A stretch of DNA of 64,000 bases from Pestalotiopsis fici W106-1 (Eukaryota > Ascomycota > Sordariomycetes > Amphisphaeriales > Sporocadaceae). Below the pieces are notes generated by a model. The model saw nothing but the letters and a program-made list of their open reading frames with translations, searched no databases and was not told where the DNA came from. Position numbers and translations under genes: made by a program. The DNA is taken from the NCBI RefSeq assembly GCF_000516985.1, contig NW_006917092.1, positions 5,396,021-5,460,020 on the forward strand. Reading direction: 5' to 3'. This document shows positions 24,032-34,625 of this stretch, one piece after another (positions within the stretch are counted from its first letter, which is position 1; each line of letters starts with the position of its first letter).

Positions 24032-24284
24032 TATTTTCACGCGGAACTTGACCTTTCCCAGGCGTACCCAGACTTCTTGTTAGTTGCAGAAATCCGTTTG
24101 AGAAATAATTTGGGTTCCACCGGTGTGAATCAACCTGAGCAAAATTGACCGCAATCGAAGGATCGCTGTTAATGGCACCGATTACCTAGGTATTTATCGC
24201 TAATATACAACATCGATGAGGGGTAGACAGATTCACTGCCTGGAAGTAGTCACAATGATTTGAAGTGGCTTGTCTCGAGGACCG
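24032..24284. repeat. Dispersed repeat B, copy 2 (GC-retaining)
   Basis: This aligns with 11293-11547 in the same orientation. It keeps G/C at many positions where the other copy has A/T, so it is likely the less mutated copy. It ends about 130 bp downstream of the GMC stop codon. Confidence 0.8.
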
Positions 24285-24412
24285 GGAATACTTGGGCCTA
24301 CCAGATCTGCGTATGCTGTTTCATTTTTCATATAACTATTTTGCAATCCTCCAACCTGGACTCGTGGTGATGAAAGAAATAAGTACAGTAAAGACCAAAC
24401 TTCGACTCCTCT

Positions 24413-26395
24413 CTACATGAGTTTAAGCTCCTCTATGAAGATTTCCGCCGCCTTCTCACCAATGACCAACGCCGTAGCATTTGTGTGGGCTGCTACGTTG
24501 AATGGGGGGATGCTTAGATCGGCAATCTTTAGTCCTTGAACGCCGTAGACGGCCAGTTTGTCGTCAACAACGCCTTTCTTGTCCAAGGGCGCCATCTTGC
24601 AAGTGCCGATAGAGTGCCACGGTGTTGAGACGTGCTCGCGTACAAACTGATCAATGGCGGCATCGTCTTCTTCCGAGTACGTAATCTCAGGGATGTCCAA
24701 GCTTTGGGCGTTGTCGCATTTCGTGGGCTTGGCTTCCGATTCTGCCGCAAAGGCAGGGTGGCTACTCGCCACTTCTCCACGGTATGTCTTCATCCGGCGA
24801 GCGATCTCGCGTTGCTTTTTATAGCCCCATCGACAGGCAAGGAGATCGGCACCCTCCGGATCCGAGAGGAGGCCGAAGTCGAAGTTGACCGGGTCGTCCA
24901 TGTTTGGACCGGTAATGTGGATTTGGCCCCGGGAGTAGGGGTATGCCGTGAACACAGACATGGTGAAATATTGCCCGGGTTCTCCGACAGGTTCAGCACC
25001 GCTAGATGGTTGTAAATCGTCAGATAAACTATTGCATATTACCCAGGAGGTGCCGTTTTCGATCTTACACATTGGCAAGGACCATCAAGCTCAACGGTCT
25101 ACTTGGATTTTCTTTGAAATCCCTTTCCCATAGCCTTTGGAACTTGGATCCAAGAGCAGCGGCTTCTTGGTCGGTCGGCCGAATCTTTCCGGTGATGTCG
25201 AGGCAGTTCCATCCGAGTAGCGGATCATTTCTCATCATCATGCTAGGAACGTCAAAGGTCCCCGTAATGATACCATCGAGTGTCTCGTTGGGACCAAGGT
25301 CGGACCTGTAGATATATGTCATGGTGTGGTGATCCTCGTAACCATCACCAACACCTGGCAGGTCGACAATAGGCTGAACGTTGGCGCGTTCAAGGACAGC
25401 CTTATCACCAAGTCCGGATCTCTCCAGAATTGATGGCGTACCACAGGCACCACAAGACAGGACAGCCATCTTTCTGGCTTTGACTGTTCGGGTCACGGCT
25501 CCGCTGGACTGGTACGTCACTCCAGAGACTCTCTTGCCGTCAAAGGTGAGACGGACGACCGAGGTATCAACAAGAACATGAAGATTTGGGTAATTCTTAT
25601 CTTGCAGCTTGGGATGGAGGTACCTGTGAGCTGAGTCCTGACGCTTGCCTTCGTCGGGAGATATGTAGCGCTTTGCACGTTGGACCCCATTGACTGATTC
25701 CAAGTCGCTAATATCTGCCAGCTCCTTCAATCCTTGGCGCTTCGCTGCTTCCAAAAAGGCATCTTGCGATCTCTTGGAAGAATATGTGCCATATGATATG
25801 TGAATAGGGCCGTTTACGCCGTGGTTTCCTTTAAGGTCCTCTCCGTGATATGTTTCAACCTAGAATAAAATTATTAAACATTAGAAAATGAAAGATGACG
25901 TCCTTTTTCATTTAGTAATTACCACTTACACGCTTCATGTAAGGTATCAGATCCTCGGCGGACCATCCGGGCATTCCCCAGGAGTCAAAGTCCACGCCTT
26001 GAGCCCGACTGTACATGAGCATATTCACGGATGAACCACCCCCAAGAACGCGCGCGGTGGGAACGACTGGCTCTCTATCGCCCAGGAACTGCGACTTTTT
26101 TCCTACGTGAAAAGACATTGTTTTGGATCCTGGAGCGAGGTGGGATACAAACAAAATTGGAGTTACGATGGTGGGGTCTTCAAAATTGTTCGGTCCGGCC
26201 TCAATCACAAGGATGGATAAGGACGAGTCGGCCTCGGAGAGTCTTGAGGCAACGACGCATCCCGTCGTGCCACCTGAAAACACGCGATACAGTCAATTTT
26301 GGCTCTGGTCAAGGACAATACCAGTAACACTTACCGCCCGCGATAATCACATCGACGGCATCGATCTCGACGGGGAGCTCGTTGTAAATTGGCAT
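24413..26395 (-). CDS. GMC-family FAD oxidoreductase (alcohol oxidase-like)
   Basis: Four exons (26395-26335, 26273-25930, 25859-25069, 25001-24413) give 594 residues with all phases kept. The FAD Rossmann motif is split by intron 1 and reads VIIAGGGTTGCVVASRL, with the acidic strand end LVIEAG. GMC signature 1 is ARVLGGGSSVNMLMYSRA and signature 2 lies in SCGACGTPSILERSGLG. The catalytic His is in STPWHSIGTCKM and the second polar residue in FNVAAHTNATALVIGEKAA. The PGQYFTMSVFTAYPYSRG block resembles fungal alcohol/methanol oxidases. It oxidises an alcohol with O2, giving H2O2. No clear peroxisomal tripeptide is present (the end is ELKLM) and no signal peptide, so the location is open. It lies near a P450 on the same strand, but a metabolic link is not shown. 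Confidence 0.9.
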
Positions 26396-26746
26396 GGTGC
26401 TAGAAGGCTTTCCCAAAGAGTATCGAGTAGGATAGGCAGAGCCTGTTTGTTCCAAATGAGTATAAGATTGGCTGAGAACGAGGTTGGGAAGATTTTTATT
26501 TTTCTGTGTACTGCGCCGCACAGCCCGTACATTTGTTACATGGGCTAAGCCAGTTGCATTGCCTATTTACATGATTACATGAGATTCACTGTCCATTTCG
26601 TGTATAAATACCGAGACAAGAATCTTGTCTCACAGTAGCGATATTTTGAGAGCCACGCGCAGTGCAGCTCTGTTTCGTTCACTTTCCAAGTACCTACCTA
26701 TTCTCCTGTCTTGGCCGTTATTTTGGGCTTCTCCGCCGGCTCGCTC

Positions 26747-27217
26747 CTAGTTGCCATGTACATACTGAGCCGAAAAGAACAGCTGACGTCTTTCAGCTGC
26801 GCCGTCTTCGTGAGTACTGCCGCACGAATTGGAGAAGCCGCCAAGACCATGGGGCAGGACATGGCGAGGATATCCGCGCGCGAATAGCTGTGCCAGTTCT
26901 AAGCCACCGGTTACCTCCATCATGGTGCCCTCGCACCAGCATAAAGGCCCACCCAACGTCGTCGGCGTTGACTACCAAGACTTCTTGACCCTGTATGTCT
27001 TCCCATTCCCACATAGTGCTTACCCAAACCCTCTCTAAGGACTCAAGGGTTCGGCAATTCCAACGCCATCTACCCCGCCCTGAATAAGTGCAAGCAAGCC
27101 ATAAATTCGGTCCTCCGCCAAAGTGGCGTTCCTTCCCCGAGTCTTGCGAAACACCGCATGAAGAGACATTTTGGGTCTTGCCGTAACCGGGCTGCTGCAT
27201 CTCATCCATCTATCCAT
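26747..27217 (-). pseudogene. HET-protein relic (C-terminal part)
   Basis: A 60-residue frame (27217-27035) contains FRKTRGRNATLAEDRIYGLLAL, which matches the post-HET block usually seen as R-Ra-tDPrDriYaLLGL. A second frame after it carries DDVGWAFMLVRGHHDGGNRWLR, like the late GNRW segment. No HET core (SYxWG or WIDAxCINQ) is found upstream. I read it as a decayed fragment; the assignment rests on short motifs. Confidence 0.4.
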
Positions 27218-27732
27218 CCAGTTCCGGCAAAAGGTACCTATCGTCCACCGGTACCCTACCCCTAGCGCGGTGAACTGGCGACACGGTACCGTGTCAACAG
27301 GCTATGGAGAAAACGGGCCACTTTCGCCAGGTAGACATGTCACAGGCCTATAACCGCCGGATTAGTTAGTACTCAGATCTGTTACGGCTGGAGAATCTCC
27401 GGTGTTCTTTTTTTTTTTTTTGGTTCCTACTAGCTGCGATATCAGCTGTGTATAGCCCATACTGGTAAGTTTGGCTGGCATGTTGATTACTGACATCATA
27501 TCACAGCAGTCAACTTTTGGGGTTGTTGTTGCTAATACAATATAATATGAGTGAATGTGATTTTGTTTTCCCCCGAATATGACAAACATGAACTTGCGAA
27601 AAAAGGACACCCGTAGGCGATTGAACTAAAGACATGAGTTCTATACCCAAGGCGAGGAAATACTTGGTTGAGTAACAGATGAAAGTTTAGATTCCTCGGC
27701 CGGACTACCCTACAGCCCATGATTACAGGTGC

Positions 27733-29666
27733 TCAGGCTTCTCTAGACACGGGGTGGAATCGAACCCAGAAGTTGGGCTTTTTCCACATTCCGTACATTC
27801 TGAAGCCATTTTCCATTGTGACGTTCTGATTCGACAACATCTCAATGTCGAATGACCACAGTACCTTGGCCACAAATAGCCTCGTCTGACGCCAAGCCAA
27901 AGGCATTCCAACGCACGATCTTGGTCCCAGACTGAACGGATGGAAGTGTTCTGTTGCATCGTTTTTGAATTTGGGGTCCCAGTTTGGATGGTCACGTGGC
28001 AACCAGCGCTGCGGCCTGTAGCTTTTTCCATCGTGAAAGTAACGTGCATCTCGGGTAAATGCGAGAAACCCATACTGAACTTCAACCTGATAGCAAAAGG
28101 CTGATTAGCAGGAAAATAACGGTGGGGCGGGTAATGATGCTACGTACACCACGAGCGATGTAATTCCCATCGACTTCTGCTCCCGGACTCATTCGCGGCT
28201 GTCCACTGCTTTGCAAAACTGTCATACGCAATGTTTCCATCAGCGAGGCATGCAAGAATTTGAGCGAGCCGAGAGACTCTGCGTTGATGTCGTCGTATCT
28301 CTCAAGATTGCTTCTGATTTCTCCGACGAGCAGCTTGAGCGCATCTGGTTCGAATAGGGAGAACATTATGGTGCATAGTATCTGACTCGCAATCGGTTCG
28401 TATCCAGCAACCACCAAGTGCCCTACCGTGACTTCCAAATTCTTCTTCTCTTCCTTGGTAGGTTCAGGTGCAAAAGCAGGCAGCAATTGTTCAAAGTGGT
28501 CCAAATGTCCAACAGCACCACGGCGTTCGATGCGCGAGTCGAGAGCCTTCTGGTTCATTTCCACAACCTTTCCATGGCTTGTGATGATGGAAGGTGGGAC
28601 AAAAAGCAGCTTGAAAGGACTGAGAAGTGGGAACTATTTGAAAACCTGGTTTGCAGTAATAAAAAAGTTCACCAGCCACAATTCATCCAGGAAACTTGTG
28701 CTTTTCACTAGAATTCAGATTGTTAGTAGCATTATCTAAGTTCGAGGCTCAAATAAATTGCCTACTATCCTGCAAGTGGTGTAGTTCTCGACTGTAGGCC
28801 AAATCGGCTGAGGCATCCATCGCAATCCAGTCTGTCCACTACGTATTTGTCAGCCTATGTTCTTCGTGCAGTGGTCACACTTTGTGATATCATTTACGGT
28901 GCTTACAGTCTTGAGGTCAATGCCTTCGTCCCTGCTTCCGAGATCTTTCATTCTCTCCACAAAAGCATCAGTATACTTGTTCATCGTCGGTTCTTTGGCT
29001 CTCAATGCCTTGACACTGAAAGCTGGCGCAACCTTTTTGGCCTTTTCACGATGCTTCTCTGGATTCTTCTCCCATGAGAGACCGCTATCACCTAGTCCAA
29101 GATCCATGAAATTAGTTTTTGGAAAGTGCTCGAGTCCGGCTGTGTGCGAGTCGTATATATCTGCGCTTTCAGTGTCAGACTTGATAGTTGGGGCACGAAA
29201 TTACAAAAGACCTCTGCACAAAATTATACCAGTAAACGCCTTGGGTGTGATGAAAACGAGCTCATTCAGAGCTACACGAACAACGTCCCCTGGAATGGTT
29301 TTAGTCATTGTTAATCCTTTTAATCCTCAAAATGAAAAGAGACTAACCGTATTTCTTCAAAGCTTCTGCGACAGCCCATGGATACTTCCCCGTAGACCTA
29401 TGCCTGTCAGTGACTGCAGCTGGTGTTATTTTTGACGTGGTTTCGTATTACTTACCATTGGTAAGCATACCATAAGTTGGAGAATGAAGCAAATCTCGGG
29501 CCTGGGAACTTGGCTGCGGGGTGGAAATAAACGTTGTAGACATAGCGGTATGATGCATACAGGACGATCTGGACATTTCAGAGTCAGACGCGAAGAGTTT
29601 ACCAGAGATATGAGTACTTACTGCTCCCAGGCTGTAGCCGATGAGGTTGTTCGTGTCGATGTCCAT
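27733..29666 (-). pseudogene. Cytochrome P450 monooxygenase with one in-frame stop
   Basis: Eight exons join with correct phases: 29666-29622, 29568-29456, 29403-29348, 29289-29230, 29160-28907, 28838-28766, 28707-28148, 28086-27733 (504 codons). N-terminal anchor and proline hinge: SLGAIVLYASYRYVYNVYF then FPGPRF. Helix I region: HLVVAGYEPIASQ, atypical for AGxDT. K-helix METLR, PERF-type RPQRW, and heme loop FSLGPRSCVG with the Cys ligand are all present. A TAG at 28634-28636 interrupts helix F/G (ANQVFK-stop-FPLLSPFK), where CAG (Gln) by one C-to-T change would restore continuity. All splice sites are good, so the loss looks recent. A 39-bp intron removing the TAG (GTGAAC donor) is possible but unusually short. 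ER membrane enzyme; substrate unknown. Confidence 0.82.
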
Positions 29667-30483
29667 AGCCTGCTGGTAGAGCCAATTCGAGATCATTATG
29701 AAGGAGGCAGCTGTGGAAAGGTGTGGAGAAGGCAATGTGCAAATGGTTCAAGCCAATCTGACTGATCGTGGTCGTCGGAGCAGAACAATCAATGAATCTG
29801 CCTATTCTCGAGAAAGATAGTGGTGCGTTTCTCAACGGAAGTTGATTCCATATGATGTGGTGGGGTTTTGTGTGATGCCGCGGTGCAACGCGCTACTGAT
29901 CAATGAAATGCAATCAGTTGGACAAGCCGAGCCTCATATGAACCTTGATGATATCTCAGAAACCACACCAGTGGGCTTGGAGCATACCCTGTAGGTATCT
30001 GCCTTCCTAGCTCACCTAGGTATGTACGTAGGTAACCAACAATGCAAGTATTCCTTACTGCGGACCTGTGAACGAGGTACTCCGTTCGGTACGTCGCAAT
30101 ACTCCGTACAGAAGGAAGAACGAAACCGGTTACAAAGTACTGCAGAGTATCTCCATACTGCTATTGTGCTGATCTAGCCTTGTTTGTTCTTATGCAGGGT
30201 GAAAGAAAATGTTGTATTGTACTGGTTCGACCAACTGGTAATGATGCTTAGGAACATGCCCCACAATCAACGTGCATGTACCACCTTACAAGGGGCTTTT
30301 TGTTTGACTCTGCGCAGCCAACGGATTTGTTGCATCACTAGCGCTTGATTGCAGTCGTCTTTTCTTTTTTTTTTTCTTTTTTTTTCCTTTTTGGAAAAAA
30401 GGATCGTCACATTTCACAAGAAGCTCAGCGACGAATACCGCCATCCAAGATGCACGTCTAATCATTCATCTATAAAATTACGT
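29667..30483. other. Intergenic region with T-rich tract
   Basis: This is the upstream region of the P450 and the 3' region of the HET gene. It contains several CCTAGGTA/TACGTAGGTA-like words near 30000-30035 and a T-rich tract at 30360-30395. No gene is supported. Confidence 0.45.
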
Positions 30484-32421
30484 CTATACAAGTTCCAGCC
30501 ATTTCACCTCTGAATTGAATTTGTGCAGTGTATCGAAAGAGACTTCGAATCCATAATCACTTGATGAATTATGGAGACGCTCTCTTTCCTCTTCAGTCAG
30601 CGGCAACGTGGACAGACGCGGATCATCCATTGTGATCTCTTTCGTCTGACGGTCTCTGAACCCCAATTGGTAGCCTTTTGCTTGATCTCTCACATAGATT
30701 GCTTCAACTTGCGTGGGCAGAGGACCCAAGATTGCTTGCTTTTCCATGGCGCCGGTTAGAAAACACTGGCCAACCACTTGCATCCCCTCACCTGCGTTTC
30801 GCAAGACTAGAGGGCAATCGCAGCCTACGACGCTGTACACATGATCTCCTACACGTGCCGCTGGAGGCGCCATTCCAACGTAGCCATTGCTGCCCTTCAG
30901 TAGTTGTCGATTAACACAAAACATCCGTACGTCAAGTACCGATCCTTTCTCAAGTGATGAATCCTTCTGAGGAGGGAATGCCGAATAGGCCAACCGTATG
31001 AACCTTGACATATCGTCAAGTGAAGAACACTCGAAGCTTTCCGGTTTGGTAGTTGTTTCAAACTTTCCACGAGCGATAGTCGTCGCATAAGCTTCGATTA
31101 AAGTCCCTCCCGCAATGTAATCACCTTCGAGTTGAAGTCCGTCCAGTAGGTCATGGAGTTTACTCATCAAATTGGTCGTATCTGAGTATATTTCCGAGGG
31201 ACGTAGATCTTTAATCGTGGTAATTTTGGTTCCAGCAACCCTCAAAGCTCCTCTGGTAGCCTGACTTATGTCCAGGACTGCTGCCAACTGCGAGGTCTTT
31301 GATGTCATAATCATCATCGGCATAAGTTGGGAATCTGTGCCCCAGTTCGGTACCCAGGTAGGAAACCACCGGTTCTGAAGCTCGCATTCTTGTAAAATGG
31401 ATAAGTCACGGTAGGCTTGAATCCATGCGAGTGTAGCATCTTTGTATAATTCCTCCGGCTGCTTCTCGTAGTCGACGCCGATCAGCCTCTTCTCAGCTTT
31501 GGGCAGTAATTCCAGAACTGCAAATAAGCGATCGCGGGGATCTAAACATTGCAGCCCTGCAAATGAATCTCTTAGGTTCCGGAGTGATGGATCACGATTC
31601 TCATCAAGCCACCATGAGGCGCGCCATAGGTCCGGTAGGTACTGAGGCTGTAGACTGTTGGTTTGCGAAAAGTGAAGGTACAGAGAAGTCCAAGCGCAAA
31701 GGAAATCTTGAGAGGACACTCCACAACGGCCGCACATGATCGTAGCCTTATTTCTGCTTAGCACAATCTCTTGCCTGATCCATAATCTTTTAAACCAGGG
31801 CCGAGTAAAAAGTTGGTACGTTTTATCCTGGAGAGGGATGTCTATCAAGAGATCGCCATTATCATCAACCAAGCGCATTCCACGCCACTTGTGCCGCCGT
31901 ATGGCCTCGGTATTAACTCTCCGTATGTCCCAGTCGATCACCACATTCTTCCCAATGAACTCCAGGTATTCCATCATTTCGGTGCTTCCGTCTGTTTCCG
32001 GACCGATGTAAGCGACGACATGAGCTGCGCGTTTGAAAATATCGCCAATTTTAGAAACCTGGACAGCCTTTTCCTCGTGACTCATTTGGTTGATACATAC
32101 AGCATCAATCCACATTGTCCGTGGATTATCATTTCGACGAAGATCGTACAAGGCTATGGCGAGATTTTTGCTTAATCTTATTCTTCGTCCAGTATGCCCA
32201 AGAGCCGGGATACTGTCATTTATTTGTCGAATCTCGGCATCAACACATGGTTCGGGCGAGCCCCACGCATAAGATAAAGCCTCGTAATTTACTGGTTCAG
32301 AATCGGCAAAAGGCACGATTGCAAGGTCGATAACAAGACCATCATCTGCTTCCCCGGGCAGAATCGTCGCCGTTCTGATGTAATTTCCGCCCGGGAGAGG
32401 GTCGTATTGGTAATCGTCCAT
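30484..32421 (-). CDS. HET-domain protein
   Basis: An intron-less frame gives 645 residues. The HET domain occupies about residues 45-190: YEALSYAWGSPEP, then TMWIDAVCINQMSHEEKAVQVSKIGDIFKRAAHVVAYIG, and later RPWFKRLWIRQEIVLS. The post-HET block is present as LDPRDRLFAVLELLP. The C-terminus has the usual VGCDCPLVLRNAGEG and VGQCFLTGAM segments found in full-length members. It looks intact, unlike the relic at 26747-27217. Its role in non-self recognition is a family inference. The ATG at 32421 gives the common MDDYQYDPLP start, so it is preferred. Confidence 0.92.
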   Translation of the reverse strand: MDDYQYDPLPGGNYIRTATILPGEADDGLVIDLAIVPFADSEPVNYEALSYAWGSPEPCVDAEIRQINDSIPALGHTGRRIRLSKNLAIALYDLRRNDNPRTMWIDAVCINQMSHEEKAVQVSKIGDIFKRAAHVVAYIGPETDGSTEMMEYLEFIGKNVVIDWDIRRVNTEAIRRHKWRGMRLVDDNGDLLIDIPLQDKTYQLFTRPWFKRLWIRQEIVLSRNKATIMCGRCGVSSQDFLCAWTSLYLHFSQTNSLQPQYLPDLWRASWWLDENRDPSLRNLRDSFAGLQCLDPRDRLFAVLELLPKAEKRLIGVDYEKQPEELYKDATLAWIQAYRDLSILQECELQNRWFPTWVPNWGTDSQLMPMMIMTSKTSQLAAVLDISQATRGALRVAGTKITTIKDLRPSEIYSDTTNLMSKLHDLLDGLQLEGDYIAGGTLIEAYATTIARGKFETTTKPESFECSSLDDMSRFIRLAYSAFPPQKDSSLEKGSVLDVRMFCVNRQLLKGSNGYVGMAPPAARVGDHVYSVVGCDCPLVLRNAGEGMQVVGQCFLTGAMEKQAILGPLPTQVEAIYVRDQAKGYQLGFRDRQTKEITMDDPRLSTLPLTEEERERLHNSSSDYGFEVSFDTLHKFNSEVKWLELV

Positions 32422-34625
32422 ATGGGGATCCGAGAAGGTAATGGCTGAGATTACAATTTGTCATTTTGCGGTGCTTTCGAGCATGGCGACTCGACGGGAA
32501 CAAAGATTTATAATATAGGCCAAGCCCACCTTCATATTTGAATGAAGGATCAGCCTTACGAACGCTGCATCGGATTCTGGTCATGTTCCGGATCTTTGCT
32601 TCTAATTTCGTCACACCGCCCTGTTCGCCTTCTTCCCTATGCATGACTGCTACGCTTTGAGTGCCTGCAAGGATGATAAGATCTCACCAAGCGAGTGTGC
32701 ATGAGCGGCACGCACCGCTAATAATAAACCACACAAGTCAAGTGGCACAGCAGAGATCCCTGTGCAGCCAATAGTCAGCCGCCATTGACCTTGATTTTTT
32801 GTCAATGATTTATTGGGTCAGGTGTCTTGGCACCTTGGCTCTTGGGTCAATTTGGCTTGGCAATCTCGCCCATGTCAAAGAGCAATTCTCTTAGCTCGCA
32901 AGGCATCAATCGTCTTGTCTACCATCTGCGTACCATTGTATAAGGCCATAAATCATCAAATAAGAGTTTTGTTCCAAAAAGGCATATCTTGTAGTTCATT
33001 TCCCATCAAGAGTAACCTCTGTACACTGGATCTCTTGTGTGTTCAAGTAGTCGATATAATTTATTCAAGTCTGGACGTTATCCATCGTGCGGATTAAGGG
33101 CGGTAGTAAGTTAATACGATCAAGCCTGCATACTTCCACGATTTCAAACTAGTTTAGTCTCAACCCAACCCTTTTGTTCGACAGATGTTCAAATGATCAT
33201 ATGTGAATATCTCTGTCAATTTTTTATAATAACCTACACAAGGCTTGATTGTATAAATAAGACAGCGCTATATAAGAGAGGTTTGTGAAAAGATATGATA
33301 GGTATGGGTAATAGTTGATGTATTAGTTGAGTTGTTCACATCCAACAGAGGTTGGATGGTCAAAGATATATACACGTGTGGAGAAGCGCTCCACTTATTC
33401 CTACATTTTGACAAGGTTGACATCTCTTGCCACGTACAATACACATCGGCGAGAATCGAGTCGACAAAGAGTGTTAAAGTGGTGTTTCTGCGGGAAATGA
33501 GTTTTGATTACATCAAAGTGAATGTATGGCCAGGGTTGCATGTGATTGTGTTAATATTGATGTGACATTCATAGTGGCTAATGGATAAAAAGACTATGTA
33601 GTGTGGTGAGCGGGCTACACGTTACTATAACTATCACAGGCTTTTACGAAAGCGGCCCCTTTTCGCCAGGTACCTAACCTTAGGTATGTCCTTCAGCCGC
33701 CAGAGCAGTACCTAGGTAAATTGCGGGCGACGTGAGCATTTTGACCGCTACCGAGACAATTAAACGGCAGAACTCAGTACCTACTTACCTAGTCTTCGTG
33801 GCGCTGAGTCAATCCTATTTCTTATAATCCATCGGTTTCTCTAATTTATAGCCAGATTTGCCAAGCTATCGCATTCAGTGAATCAGCATCGAAAGTATGG
33901 CTGATGCGCCACAAGTGGCTGGAGCCTGTGGCGATCCGTATGCAGCCTTATAGCTGTTGGTTGCACGGGAAGGGCTTTAACTTCCCGTTGTGTGCACAAA
34001 TTTGTTTCTACTGAAAGGAGCATCATGAATTTCATCTGTATTTCTTCGGTACGGTCGTATCAATGGCTTGAGCAGAATTTGTCTGATTTGACGCTGAAAG
34101 CTGGCAATAATGAGGAGAGTATGAACTTGGAAATTGAATTATTCAATATTCAGAGGAATGCATCACGATATTTATTCAAGTGCTCTGAACAATTTCATCG
34201 TGTCGGTCGCTCGGAATGAAATTGAAAAGAAAACTGTTGAGATGTTAAAGTGCAACAGTATACCTGTCGACCCACCATACGGCTTCTTAGGCAACGTTTG
34301 TAAATATGGACGTCGTGATGCACGTCAGGAATCGGGGCGGGGTGGTAGGCGCAATGTGACGTGCAGTCTCGCAAAGTCCTGCCCAAACTCGACAAATTTG
34401 GGGGCGGAGCCTGAATCTGTAAGTACAAATGAGTAATCGATTGATTTGAACGCATGGGCCCAAGCCACTTCATGTCCAATCGTTTCTGCATGATGCATGG
34501 CCCCATGCCAACCACAGCCTCGTCATTTAGAATCAGGCTTTAAAATTCATCACTTTTCCGCAAAGGTAGAAGAATCTATCCCCGCTCGCACTTGTAATCC
34601 ATCAACTTCGTGGATCTACATCACC
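32422..34625. other. 2.2-kb divergent intergenic region between two HET genes
   Basis: No gene is supported. It contains a copy of a polyketide-synthase 3'-end repeat at 33723-33814. The long GC-poor stretch may hold both HET promoters. Confidence 0.5.
33723..33814 (+). repeat. Detached copy of a polyketide-synthase gene tail
   Basis: This matches the end of the PKS relic at 41392-41519: GCGGGCGACGT, AGCATTTTGACC, CTACCGAGAC, ATTAAACGGCAGA and TAGTCTTCGTGGCGCT occur in the same order. This copy lacks about 45 bases between the first two blocks. No upstream PKS sequence is attached. Confidence 0.72.

Noticed and set aside
27606..27720. tRNA-like sequence (GTTCAATCGC near a possible D-arm)
   Set aside because: No acceptor-stem pairing or anticodon stem could be built; chance resemblance.
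27300..33700. Shared TTCGCCAGGTA words near 27330 and 33670
   Set aside because: The match is only about 15-20 bp and the flanks disagree, so a repeat family is not supported.
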